This document shows, one piece after another, positions 1 through 8,095 of a DNA stretch of 64,000 nt. The position numbers and the translations under genes are program-made. The notes below the pieces were generated by a model. The model searched no databases, was not told the origin of the DNA, and saw only the letters and a list, made by a program, of their open reading frames with translations. The first letter of the stretch is position 1, and each line of letters begins with the position of its first letter. This DNA comes from Verrucomicrobiaceae bacterium (GTDB taxonomy: Bacteria > Verrucomicrobiota > Verrucomicrobiia > Verrucomicrobiales > Verrucomicrobiaceae), in contig JAIYDW010000010.1 of the NCBI GenBank assembly GCA_027487315.1, forward strand, positions 19,933 through 83,932, in the 5' to 3' direction.

Positions 1-221
1 CTTTCAGCCAGATGTTCATTCAGACGTGCCTCGCTAATCTCAAAAGGGGCCGACCGCTTGATTGCCGCTTGCGCGAGTTGGTCCAATACCCCTTGCGTCG
101 CTTTGCGTTCACCTTCTTGAGCCTGCAAAGCAGACCTTTGCGCCGGGCGATGCGCTACCCATGCCGCCCCAGTGAGAGCACTGAAAAGCAGAAGCAGAAG
201 ACTGTAGCGAAGAACATTCAC
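1..221 (-). CDS. Small membrane-anchored hypothetical protein (3' end cut by window edge)
   Basis: This gene is missing from the ORF track because it runs off the window. A GTG at 219-221 opens a frame that stays open to base 1 (73 codons visible). The visible product begins with a hydrophobic segment (VLRYSLLLLLFSALTGAAW), a signal anchor or signal peptide, followed by a charged, Gln-rich, probably helical stretch. The start lies about 20 bp after the stop of the fmdB-like gene on the same strand, so the two are probably co-transcribed. No ATG is present in the frame between the fmdB stop and this GTG. I do not recognise the family and cannot infer a function. The reading frame is reasonably sure, the function is unknown. 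Confidence 0.55.
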   Translation of the reverse strand, partial: MNVLRYSLLLLLFSALTGAAWVAHRPAQRSALQAQEGERKATQGVLDQLAQAAIKRSAPFEISEARLNEHLAE

Positions 222-241
222 CGAGAAAAATTCGATCGAGA

Positions 242-535
242 TTAAGTCGTCGCACTTGAAGAACTACTTGTGCCCCCAGAGCTCGCTGCCGCGGTTCCCG
301 CCCCACTACTCGACGACGAATCCTGTTTCGCCGCAGCCTTGTAGGCATCACTGCGATAGTCCGTGATGTAAAAACCAGAACCTTTAAAGATGAAACCGGA
401 ACCCAAACCGATCTTACGACGGACGGGGCCGGCGCATCCAGGTTGCGGGCAGTCGGTCAAATGAGGATCCTTCATGGACTGCTTCGCTTCAAACGCATGT
501 CCACAGGTTTGGCATTGATAATCGTAAGTTGGCAT
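242..535 (-). CDS. FmdB-type zinc ribbon protein
   Basis: A 97-residue protein opening with MPTYDYQCQTCGH, then CPQPGC about 20 residues later, giving the two CxxC-type knuckles of the FmdB/CxxC_CxxC_SSSS putative regulatory family. The middle part (KIGLGSGFIFKGSGFYITDY) matches the conserved GF-F-G-GFY-TDY signature of that family, and the tail is a low-complexity Ser/Ala stretch, also usual there. These are small cytoplasmic zinc-binding proteins; the name comes from a link to formamidase/amidase regulation but the general role is unsettled. It sits directly upstream of the truncated membrane protein gene on the same strand. The family call is firm, the function is not. Confidence 0.85.
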   Translation of the reverse strand: MPTYDYQCQTCGHAFEAKQSMKDPHLTDCPQPGCAGPVRRKIGLGSGFIFKGSGFYITDYRSDAYKAAAKQDSSSSSGAGTAAASSGGTSSSSSATT

Positions 536-724
536 AGAGAGGTCGAAGGTCGAATCAAGGAACTCAGCCGAAACTGAGGGCTGACAGTATAGCCAGCCGC
601 TCTCGCCAGCAATGGGATTTTACCCCCTCCAAACGACGGCCACTTGCCTTAATCGAGGCCCGGCCATTCCCCTCTTCCCAAACCCACCTGTGTTCACCGA
701 CCCGGAAAAGGGAGATGATTTGCC

Positions 725-2233
725 ATGGTCACAAAGTGCCGCTACGTTCCAGTCATGGCTAAGGCCAAAAATCGACACCGTTTTCCCTTAAAAGATGCCC
801 CCCCATCCTCGGCTGATGCTCCCGCAGTCTTGGATGAACCGACGAATCGCATAGCCTCTGAGCCATCAGATGCCCAATCCAGTCAAAGTTCGCGACTGGA
901 ATCATGGCTTAGAAAAGCCCAAGACGGTTGTCTCACCCGAACCGATTCAATTCACTTGGCCAACTTACTCATTGAATCCAGGTCGTGGCCGATGGATAAA
1001 GTAGCAGTCGATCACCTTCTAGCCGAGATGCGTGCAGGCGCCAGCGCGATGACTCGAATGGTGCTGCTTGTCTGGGCAAAAGATGCTCAAGTCCACAGCC
1101 TGGCAAAACTCGCCGATGAAATCATTCGACATGAACAGGAGGTCCTGGCTTCGGCTGAATCGCTTTTTGCAGTGAGTGAACTCTCTCAATTTCTCGGCAT
1201 TGTCCGGCCCTTTCGCTCCAATAAATTGAATCAACTCGCCCAATCTCACTTGCTGAACCACCCGGAGTTGATTTTGCCCGAAGGACTCAAGGAGTCCCTC
1301 GATGAAGCCGAAAAATGGACGCACGTCGGACTCTTGTTAGAATCGAGCAGTTCGACCGAACGCGTTTTCTGGAACAATCGACTAAGGAACCCCGAAATGA
1401 CATGGAACTGGGAAGATCCAGATGCTCGAACAGCTTTGCGCTCTGCCTCCAGCTTTCTTCCCAACGCCCCAATCGCCGTTCAGCAACTCTTCCGTGCGGC
1501 GGTTCCCGATTCTTGGTGGGATCTGATGGAAAAAACCTGCTTGAAGCAAGCCGGAGCAGACGCAAACGAGCTATCCAGTCTGCATCTCTCGAAAAAACTC
1601 CACTCGAAGTCCTGGTTCTCTAAACCGGTCAAAATCGCGGCAATGGTCGCCTTGGTTGGTGCAGTGGGTGCCGCCTTAACCACCGAAAGTTTTGACTTCC
1701 GATCCAAAACGCCACCACCTCAGATTTTGCAAACCCCTTCACCAAAATCAGTCGCGGCACCAGTCAACCCCTCTTTCAATTCGGTCAAACCTTCCCCTTC
1801 CAACCCGCCTCCATCGCCATCGCACACTCCCCAACTCGCACCATGGAGACTCCAGGAGATAGCCGATATTCAGCAGGCGTTCCCTGCTCTTCAGCGCCTC
1901 CAGAACACCCTCCATACAGGAACCCTCAAAGAGGCTGAGCCTATTCTAAAAGGCAGTAGCTCCATCGCCAGCCTTCGAACTCCCTCCTACCAAGCGCTGC
2001 TTCGCTGGGCGATGGTTGATCCACCAGAGGACGCCGCTGTCAGGCGCGCAATCATTCGCGTCTTCACCCTGACCCCTCCCTTGTCAGATACCCTGCCCAT
2101 TCTCGAAAAAGCCGCTGGCGAAGGTGAACCCTATCGCGACGAAATGAAAGAGATGGCCAGCATTGTTCTCAGCGCACGCCCAATGCCTCTCTCAACCGAG
2201 CACGTGGAACGATTGCGCAGAATAGCCAACTAA
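725..2233 (+). CDS. Hypothetical protein with one central membrane segment
   Basis: A 502-residue protein of no family I recognise. A GGGAG ribosome-binding site lies 10 nt before ATG 725 and supports this start over the ATG ten codons later. Residues 1-70 are polar and low in complexity. Residues 70-300 look alpha-helical and charged. A hydrophobic segment (IAAMVALVGAVGAAL) near residues 303-322 is the only clear membrane span. It is followed by a Pro/Ser-rich linker (about 335-375) and a helical C-terminal domain of about 125 residues. The layout (cytoplasmic domain, one span, Pro-rich spacer, outer domain) resembles anti-sigma-like or cell-envelope bridging proteins, but no motif supports either. 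It stands alone on the plus strand ahead of the amidohydrolase-like gene. Confidence 0.6.
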   Translation: MVTKCRYVPVMAKAKNRHRFPLKDAPPSSADAPAVLDEPTNRIASEPSDAQSSQSSRLESWLRKAQDGCLTRTDSIHLANLLIESRSWPMDKVAVDHLLAEMRAGASAMTRMVLLVWAKDAQVHSLAKLADEIIRHEQEVLASAESLFAVSELSQFLGIVRPFRSNKLNQLAQSHLLNHPELILPEGLKESLDEAEKWTHVGLLLESSSSTERVFWNNRLRNPEMTWNWEDPDARTALRSASSFLPNAPIAVQQLFRAAVPDSWWDLMEKTCLKQAGADANELSSLHLSKKLHSKSWFSKPVKIAAMVALVGAVGAALTTESFDFRSKTPPPQILQTPSPKSVAAPVNPSFNSVKPSPSNPPPSPSHTPQLAPWRLQEIADIQQAFPALQRLQNTLHTGTLKEAEPILKGSSSIASLRTPSYQALLRWAMVDPPEDAAVRRAIIRVFTLTPPLSDTLPILEKAAGEGEPYRDEMKEMASIVLSARPMPLSTEHVERLRRIAN

Positions 2234-2287
2234 ACCCAGCCAATCCTGGTCGATCCCTCTCTCATCTTACAACAGCAACTTCATCAA

Positions 2288-3193
2288 ATGCGATTGACTG
2301 CAATGCATCAAAGGTCTCTAGCATTCCTTATTCTAGCAAACGTCAGTTTATTCGCAGCGATTCAAACCGGCCAAGCCCAAACAAGCACTACTCCATTTCT
2401 GGAAGTCCAAGACGGATCCCTGCCCCTCATATTCACGGTCCCTCATGGCGGCTCTTTGAAGCCTGCCGGATTGATGAACCGGCGCTATGGTAGTTTGGCC
2501 ACTGATGCCGAAACAAAAACGCTCGCAGCAGAAATCGATCTTGCCATCAAAACGCGTTTGGGCGCGTCAGCCCATTTCATCATCAACAATCTCCATCGGT
2601 CAAAACTAGACCCCAATCGTGACATCACCGAAGCCGCTCAAGACGACCCCGGCGCCCAAAGTGCCTGGCTCGACTTCCATGCTGCTTGCTCAGCTACCAC
2701 TCAAAAAGTCACCAAAACCCATGGATTGGGTCTATTGATAGATTTGCACGGACATCGACACGAGGAACCCAATGTGGAAGTCGGCATGCTTCTCAATGCG
2801 GCAGACCTTCAAAACTCCGACGCTGAAATCTCATCAAATCCCAGCCTCTTATCGAAGTCTTCCATCAAAGAACTGGTTCAACGCACTGGCAAACCTCTCG
2901 CTGAACTCATCCGTGGTCCATCAAGTCTGGGCTCACTCCTGGAAATTCGTGGTCAGCGCAGCCTCCCCAGTGCCGTCCGCCCCGAACCAACGGCTGGAGC
3001 CTCATACTACAGTGGGGCCTACATCATCGCCACTCACGGTTCCAAAAATGGCGGTAAAGTCAGTGCCATTCAACTCGAATGCCCATGGGAAGGGGTACGC
3101 GACACCGCATCGAACCGGAAACAGTTTGCACAACGGCTTGCTGACGCCCTCGCGGAATTCCTCCTGGTTCACTTACATTGGAAGAGCGAATAA
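2288..3193 (+). CDS. Exported N-formylglutamate amidohydrolase-like protein
   Basis: A 301-residue protein with a signal peptide (hydrophobic core SLAFLILANVSLFAAI, cleavage near GQAQ). The mature part carries the pattern of the N-formylglutamate amidohydrolase family: FTVPHGG near the start, NLHRSKLDPNRD in the middle and a metal-site-like LIDLHGHRHE. The family hydrolyses N-formyl or N-acyl amino acids using zinc. An exported copy would act in the periplasm on peptides or related amides, but the substrate cannot be read from sequence. ATG at codon 6 is an alternative start. The gene ends 9 bp from the convergent exopolysaccharide operon. Confidence 0.7.
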   Translation: MRLTAMHQRSLAFLILANVSLFAAIQTGQAQTSTTPFLEVQDGSLPLIFTVPHGGSLKPAGLMNRRYGSLATDAETKTLAAEIDLAIKTRLGASAHFIINNLHRSKLDPNRDITEAAQDDPGAQSAWLDFHAACSATTQKVTKTHGLGLLIDLHGHRHEEPNVEVGMLLNAADLQNSDAEISSNPSLLSKSSIKELVQRTGKPLAELIRGPSSLGSLLEIRGQRSLPSAVRPEPTAGASYYSGAYIIATHGSKNGGKVSAIQLECPWEGVRDTASNRKQFAQRLADALAEFLLVHLHWKSE

Positions 3194-3202
3194 CTTCGCC
3201 AT

Positions 3203-5581
3203 TCACTCAGCCCGATTGATCACCAAGCCACGCATAGCGGTTGAAGACATCATCGGCTGAAGAAGCGTCATGGCCGCCCGCAGTTTTGCTGGAGTCGCTC
3301 GCGCTCGATCATGAATCATGATCACATCCGTCGCAAGCGGAGCAAGGGGTGCCACATCGGCAAAATTCTTCAGCACCGGCGGACCGTCCAGAATAATCCA
3401 ATCGACCCCCAACCTCGCACGATCAATCCAGGCACGATATCCATCCAACAGTTCGTTCGTCTCATACGCCGGAATATCATGCGCAGGCAACACAAACAGA
3501 TCGGAGTTCCCATAGCGAACATCATCCAATCGACTCGCAAACGAACTGTGGCGCTCCGACTGCGGAAAAAAGTGATGGATCCCCGGCGCGCCAGCATGAC
3601 AATCGATCACCAGCACCTTTCGCCCATGATGAACGAAAGTAGCTGCTAATGCCGCCGCCGCCAGACTCTTCCCTTCTCCCGACTCGGAACTTGAAACAAG
3701 AACCACTCCACCGGGCCCCGTGCGATAAAGCGCCTGCTTCTCTAGCACCCCCGTCAATTGTCGCAAAGAGGTAGCCGCTCCGCGCGGTTCTGATCGCAAA
3801 CACTCCGCAAGAACTTGTGCAGGACCTTCAACCGCCAATATCGGAAACTCCGCCAGTACCGTCGTCCGATTACCCGATCCAAGCGCCATCGGTGGAGGCG
3901 GAGCAGGCAGCTCTGCATTCGCAGGCGATGAAGTGGGTTGAACAGGCGGCACTTCGTTCGCCCCACCAGCCTCGTCAGATTTAACTTCAGGAGCCCTCAA
4001 CAGCTTGATGATGTGGTCATCTGCCAGCCCCCACCCCAATGGCACACCCACAAAGACCAAACCAAAGACCATCATCGACGCCAATGCCGCTAACGTTTTG
4101 TTGGGCTTGAGCGCCTTATCCGGAGGTGTCGCCACGTCCGCGATACGCAAAATGCCATTGTCAGTAAACTGACCCGTGAGATCAGCCTGATTCATTCGCA
4201 TCGAAATATTCTGGTACATTTGCCGATCCAACTCCACCTGATCAATGAGCATCTTTTCTTGAATCTCCTTGTCACCCATGGCTATCACATCACCACGGGT
4301 TCCACTGACCTGGCGTTTGAAATCCTCCAATTGCGCACTCAATGTGCTCACCTCTTGGCGTGCCATGGTCACCACTGATGCGATCAAAGTATTGAGTTCT
4401 CCCTTACGGCCCCTCAGTTCATTAGTCAGTCCTACCACCCGTGGGTGTTTGGGCCCGCAAAACTCCAACAATGGCGTCAGTTGCGCCTCTAAAGCACTGA
4501 TCTCGATGCGCTTCTGCGATACTTGAGGATTCTGGGCCACCGGCTGCACCGTCAGCAATTGAACCACACTTGATCCAGCAGATTCGATCGCCTCCAACTC
4601 ATAACGTGCGCGAGTCAACTTGACCTCAGTTTCCGCCAGCGCCGTGTTCAAGGCAGTAAGTTTCTCTCCTGTCGTATCTTTAACTCCTTCTGTCTTCCTC
4701 ATTACACTCGCCTGTTGCCGATACGCTGCAAGCTTAGCCTCGCTCTCCTGAAGATTCTTTCGCAATTCCACCGCCTTCTGTCCAAGAAATTCCGAAGCTG
4801 CCATCGTTCCGCTCCGTTCCTGCTTGCCCACATAAGCAATGTATTGATTCACATACCGATTTGCCATATCCGCGCAAACCTGAGGTTCTTCTCCCCTCAC
4901 TTGCACCCTCAAGATAAAAGACTCTTTCAAGGGTTCCACTCGAGTCACCGCCGCCAACTTCTTGATGAATACCTCGCGCAAATTTGGGGCAGCCTTCGGC
5001 TTCGAAAGCCCTGCCCAATCCATCACTATCGTCTGAAATGACTTTCGAGAGAGGTCTGGCTCAATGTACTCGTACCGTGTCGCAGTCGGAGTGTTGTCGT
5101 GAAGATACTCCAGAAAACTGCGCGACTTCAGTTCCATTAAATGGTTATTTACCAATAATGGCGCACTAAGTTCGCCGACCGACGATGTTCGCCCCAACTG
5201 CTCAAAGTTAAACACATTTGAGTCCTGAATCCGAAGCAGCAGTTGAGCCTCCGCCTGAAACACCTTCGGCCCGGTTCCCAAGGCAACAAATGCCAACACT
5301 GCCAACGGCAAACCGTACAGAATGCCGCGCCTCCAATTCTGGCGCATGTAGCCCACCAAATCTGCAAGACTGATCACCCCTTCTTGACTGGCAGGAACCG
5401 TGTTTGGAACAACCAAAACGGGTTGGGGAGGCGGCAGCATCGAGGGAGTCGACTGGTAGACTGCCAACGATTGTTCTTTCCCTCCCGCTACGACCAACGA
5501 CCCCGTCGCAGACGAGGCTCCGGATCGAGGACTTAAGGATTCATGGTTCATAGTGCTGTAGGATAAAGTTTCAGGGGCCAT
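3203..5581 (-). CDS. Exopolysaccharide chain-length regulator fused to BY-kinase-like ATPase (Wzz/GumC-CpsD type)
   Basis: A 792-residue inner-membrane protein. After a Pro-rich cytoplasmic leader, TM1 (ILYGLPLAVLAFVALG) lies near residue 90, followed by a long periplasmic region with coiled coils, TM2 (MMVFGLVFVGVPLGWGL) near 505, and a C-terminal P-loop domain. That domain shows Walker A (SSSESGEGKS), a second acidic strand (VLVIDCHAG) and a Walker-B-like WIILDGPPV. Such proteins control polymer length and export in the Wzx/Wzy pathway. The protein ends at MRGLVINRAE, so the Tyr cluster used for autophosphorylation in BY-kinases is absent. It is the last gene of the operon and its ATG overlaps the upstream glycosyltransferase stop region by 11 bp. 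ATG 5551 is an alternative start. Confidence 0.85.
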   Translation of the reverse strand: MAPETLSYSTMNHESLSPRSGASSATGSLVVAGGKEQSLAVYQSTPSMLPPPQPVLVVPNTVPASQEGVISLADLVGYMRQNWRRGILYGLPLAVLAFVALGTGPKVFQAEAQLLLRIQDSNVFNFEQLGRTSSVGELSAPLLVNNHLMELKSRSFLEYLHDNTPTATRYEYIEPDLSRKSFQTIVMDWAGLSKPKAAPNLREVFIKKLAAVTRVEPLKESFILRVQVRGEEPQVCADMANRYVNQYIAYVGKQERSGTMAASEFLGQKAVELRKNLQESEAKLAAYRQQASVMRKTEGVKDTTGEKLTALNTALAETEVKLTRARYELEAIESAGSSVVQLLTVQPVAQNPQVSQKRIEISALEAQLTPLLEFCGPKHPRVVGLTNELRGRKGELNTLIASVVTMARQEVSTLSAQLEDFKRQVSGTRGDVIAMGDKEIQEKMLIDQVELDRQMYQNISMRMNQADLTGQFTDNGILRIADVATPPDKALKPNKTLAALASMMVFGLVFVGVPLGWGLADDHIIKLLRAPEVKSDEAGGANEVPPVQPTSSPANAELPAPPPPMALGSGNRTTVLAEFPILAVEGPAQVLAECLRSEPRGAATSLRQLTGVLEKQALYRTGPGGVVLVSSSESGEGKSLAAAALAATFVHHGRKVLVIDCHAGAPGIHHFFPQSERHSSFASRLDDVRYGNSDLFVLPAHDIPAYETNELLDGYRAWIDRARLGVDWIILDGPPVLKNFADVAPLAPLATDVIMIHDRARATPAKLRAAMTLLQPMMSSTAMRGLVINRAE

Positions 5582-6833
5582 GAGGCAAAGGAGTGGTTAG
5601 AGTTTGAGCACGCAACGCCGACTTGATTCGACTAGGAGCAGCACCTCGCAGTTCCATCGCCCGTAAAATGATGTCATTGACAATCTTCACATCAAAGACC
5701 TCCTCCGCTAGTCGCCGACTTGCCGCACCCATGGTGATCAGCCCCTTGCGATCTCTCAAACAACGCCTCATGGCCTCGGCTACAGCATCGACGTCCTGAG
5801 TGCGTGTCAAAAAGCCGTTTTCACCCTCCATTAAAACCTCACCAGCCTCGCGCTGCGCCTCACCTTGCTCGGTAAGTCGCACGCACTCCTTCGCTCCAAC
5901 CGAGTTTGTCGTGATGACAACCCGGCCCATCGACAAAGCTTCCAAAGTCGCGTGTGGCACCCCTTCCCGATACCAAGTCGGAAGCACAAAGACATGCATG
6001 TCCTTTAGAATTCCGGCGACATCACGCACCATCCCATGATATGTCACCAATCCCTCCTTCACCCATCCCTCTACAGTGGATTCCTCAACACGATTCGGAT
6101 TGGGGTCAAATGGTCCCACCAAATGAAACTCGGCTTCAGGAAACTCTTTCTTCACCTGCCGTGCGGCCTCCGCAAACACCGCTACGCCCTTGCTCAAAAG
6201 CAACCGACTAACCAAGACAAATCGCAATGGCCCTCCCATAGCCACATCAACGTCCTTTTCCAATGGCACATGCGGAAACTCTTCAATATTCACCCCCGAT
6301 CCCGCCGTCACATGAACCGGCACCCCGGCAGGCAACAGTTTCAATTCCTTGAATAGCCGCCTGTCATCCTCGTTTTGCATGAAGATCACATCAGCTCGCT
6401 TCAACGCAAACCGATGCAGCAATTTCGAAATCGCTTGAAGCAACCTACCCTTCAAGGTCGTCTGCTTCACAAAAGTGAAACCCAATCCCGGCAATAATGC
6501 ATAAACCTTGGGAACTCCCGCAAGCCTCGCGATCGGACATCCATACAACACGGACTTAATCGTGTAGGCAAAAAGGGCCTCGGGTCTCTCTCGACGAAAT
6601 AACCGAAACATGTCCAGCCAAGTTTCCCGATCTCGAATCAAGTTCACCCGGGACCGGACCATGCGAATCGGCTCATGCCGCCCCCCCAGTTCACTCATAA
6701 ATTGCCGAACATGCGGATAATCTTCCGCAGCTGCGGTCACTACTTCACACCCCGACTCAGCCATCTCCCGAATGAGATCACCACGATGATAAATGAGTGT
6801 ATTCGCGTCAGCAGTTAGGACGATGACTTTCAT
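5571..6833 (-). CDS. Glycosyltransferase family 4 (GT-B fold)
   Basis: A 420-residue GT4-type retaining glycosyltransferase. The N-terminal half has the Rossmann-like start MKVIVLTADANTLIYHRGDL. The C-terminal half has the nucleotide-sugar-binding region with FVLVSRLLLSKGV and the EX7E-type motif YREGVPHATLEALSMG. It would transfer a sugar from a nucleotide donor to a lipid-linked oligosaccharide at the cytoplasmic face. The sugar is not predictable. The gene overlaps the upstream GNAT gene by 4 bp and the downstream Wzz/kinase gene by 11 bp, so it is firmly inside the exopolysaccharide operon. Confidence 0.85.
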   Translation of the reverse strand: MKVIVLTADANTLIYHRGDLIREMAESGCEVVTAAAEDYPHVRQFMSELGGRHEPIRMVRSRVNLIRDRETWLDMFRLFRRERPEALFAYTIKSVLYGCPIARLAGVPKVYALLPGLGFTFVKQTTLKGRLLQAISKLLHRFALKRADVIFMQNEDDRRLFKELKLLPAGVPVHVTAGSGVNIEEFPHVPLEKDVDVAMGGPLRFVLVSRLLLSKGVAVFAEAARQVKKEFPEAEFHLVGPFDPNPNRVEESTVEGWVKEGLVTYHGMVRDVAGILKDMHVFVLPTWYREGVPHATLEALSMGRVVITTNSVGAKECVRLTEQGEAQREAGEVLMEGENGFLTRTQDVDAVAEAMRRCLRDRKGLITMGAASRRLAEEVFDVKIVNDIILRAMELRGAAPSRIKSALRAQTLTTPLPHGP

Positions 6834-8095
6834 GATTCTGTTGCTCCCCCTGGAAAGACTTTCTCAATGACACGCTTCACCGTTCGGATGGATTGGAAAA
6901 CGCGTGCCCGCACGCTCTGTGGATTAAAGGCCACCAAATCCAGAACTTCGCGAACCTCTCCTGTCCATTTGCTCTTGTACTCCAAGTCGCCCGGCAGCAT
7001 ATCGATCTCCTTGATCCCGTGGGCAATCGCTCGACGAATATTCTCGGCATTTAATAGTTTGGCCGGAGATAGCTCGATATGCTCCAATTTCCACCCTCCT
7101 TGATAGTCCCACATCTTGTCGCCTTCCACAAAAGCATAATTGGCCGCCACGGGCTCCCCAAGGAAATCCATCACCAACAACACAACTCGTCGGTCAGTAA
7201 CCCAGCGTTTCGCCAATTCATGATGGAAGGACCTGGCGCGAGGCCTCAAAAACAGACTCTGTTCTTCAGTCCACCGACCTCCATGTAGATCAAGTAACTC
7301 ATCGACGAACTGATTCACATCATCCTCACCTGCAGGCTCCCGAAAGCTCATCTGAAAATCCGCCGTCGCAGCTGCTGAAATCCGACGAAACTTCTTTCTG
7401 AAGTTTCCGCTTCGTTCCATCAGATACGAATCCCAAGCTTTGTCCCCCAAATGAATGATCGGACTCGCTTGTCGATTCGTGAGTTCATCTCCAATTCCAT
7501 ATTTCTGCAACGCCTGATGCAACGTTCGAAAATAGGGTGAGGATTGATCCGCAAAACCAAAAAACGCCGTGTCCCATTCACCTCGGATTGATTCAAACAC
7601 CAGGCACATCAAACGACTCAGTAAAGCCTCATGACCCGGCAAGGCCATGCAATCCAATCCCTCTGACACCACTTCACCCAATCCCCCAAAGTAAGCAAGT
7701 TCCCGCAGATGCTTTCGAGTCGATGTTTGCCCGGGTCCAACAATGAACGGGACCAGGGCCACCAATCGTCCATCCTCACTCCAGGCGACTCCAAAAATGG
7801 CTTTGTAATCAGACTCAAAATTTTTCCACCAAATCTCCGCCCAATCCCAACTCATGAAGGGAGTCCGGACAGCACTTTTGCTCAACAGGTGGTCCCAATG
7901 GGAAGCCAATCGCTCCATTCCTTCACGATCACGCAGCACCTCCAATCGCAACTCTGCATTCGACGCAGCCCTAACGGCAGGCTTCACTTCCGGTTGATCT
8001 GTTAAGATTCTCGAAAGCAAGCTCCCAGCGCGTGCCACGGTCGCAACTAGCCCCGCACTTCCTGATTCTATCGTGTTGGTTGAAGCTGTGTTCAT
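6830..8095 (-). CDS. GNAT/CelD-like acetyltransferase of the exopolysaccharide locus
   Basis: A 421-residue protein matching the CelD/BcsL-type GNAT family (BioF2-like acetyltransferase domain). The N-terminal half contains TPFMSWDWAEIWWKNF, typical of this family. The C-terminal half has the acyl-CoA-type fold segments VVLLVMDFLGEPVAANYAFVEGDKMWDYQGGW. These enzymes are thought to add acyl or aminoacyl groups to polysaccharide or its lipid-linked precursor. It is flanked on both sides by 4-bp overlaps with EPS genes, which supports a role in decorating the polymer. The acyl donor is unknown. Confidence 0.8.
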   Translation of the reverse strand: MNTASTNTIESGSAGLVATVARAGSLLSRILTDQPEVKPAVRAASNAELRLEVLRDREGMERLASHWDHLLSKSAVRTPFMSWDWAEIWWKNFESDYKAIFGVAWSEDGRLVALVPFIVGPGQTSTRKHLRELAYFGGLGEVVSEGLDCMALPGHEALLSRLMCLVFESIRGEWDTAFFGFADQSSPYFRTLHQALQKYGIGDELTNRQASPIIHLGDKAWDSYLMERSGNFRKKFRRISAAATADFQMSFREPAGEDDVNQFVDELLDLHGGRWTEEQSLFLRPRARSFHHELAKRWVTDRRVVLLVMDFLGEPVAANYAFVEGDKMWDYQGGWKLEHIELSPAKLLNAENIRRAIAHGIKEIDMLPGDLEYKSKWTGEVREVLDLVAFNPQSVRARVFQSIRTVKRVIEKVFPGGATES

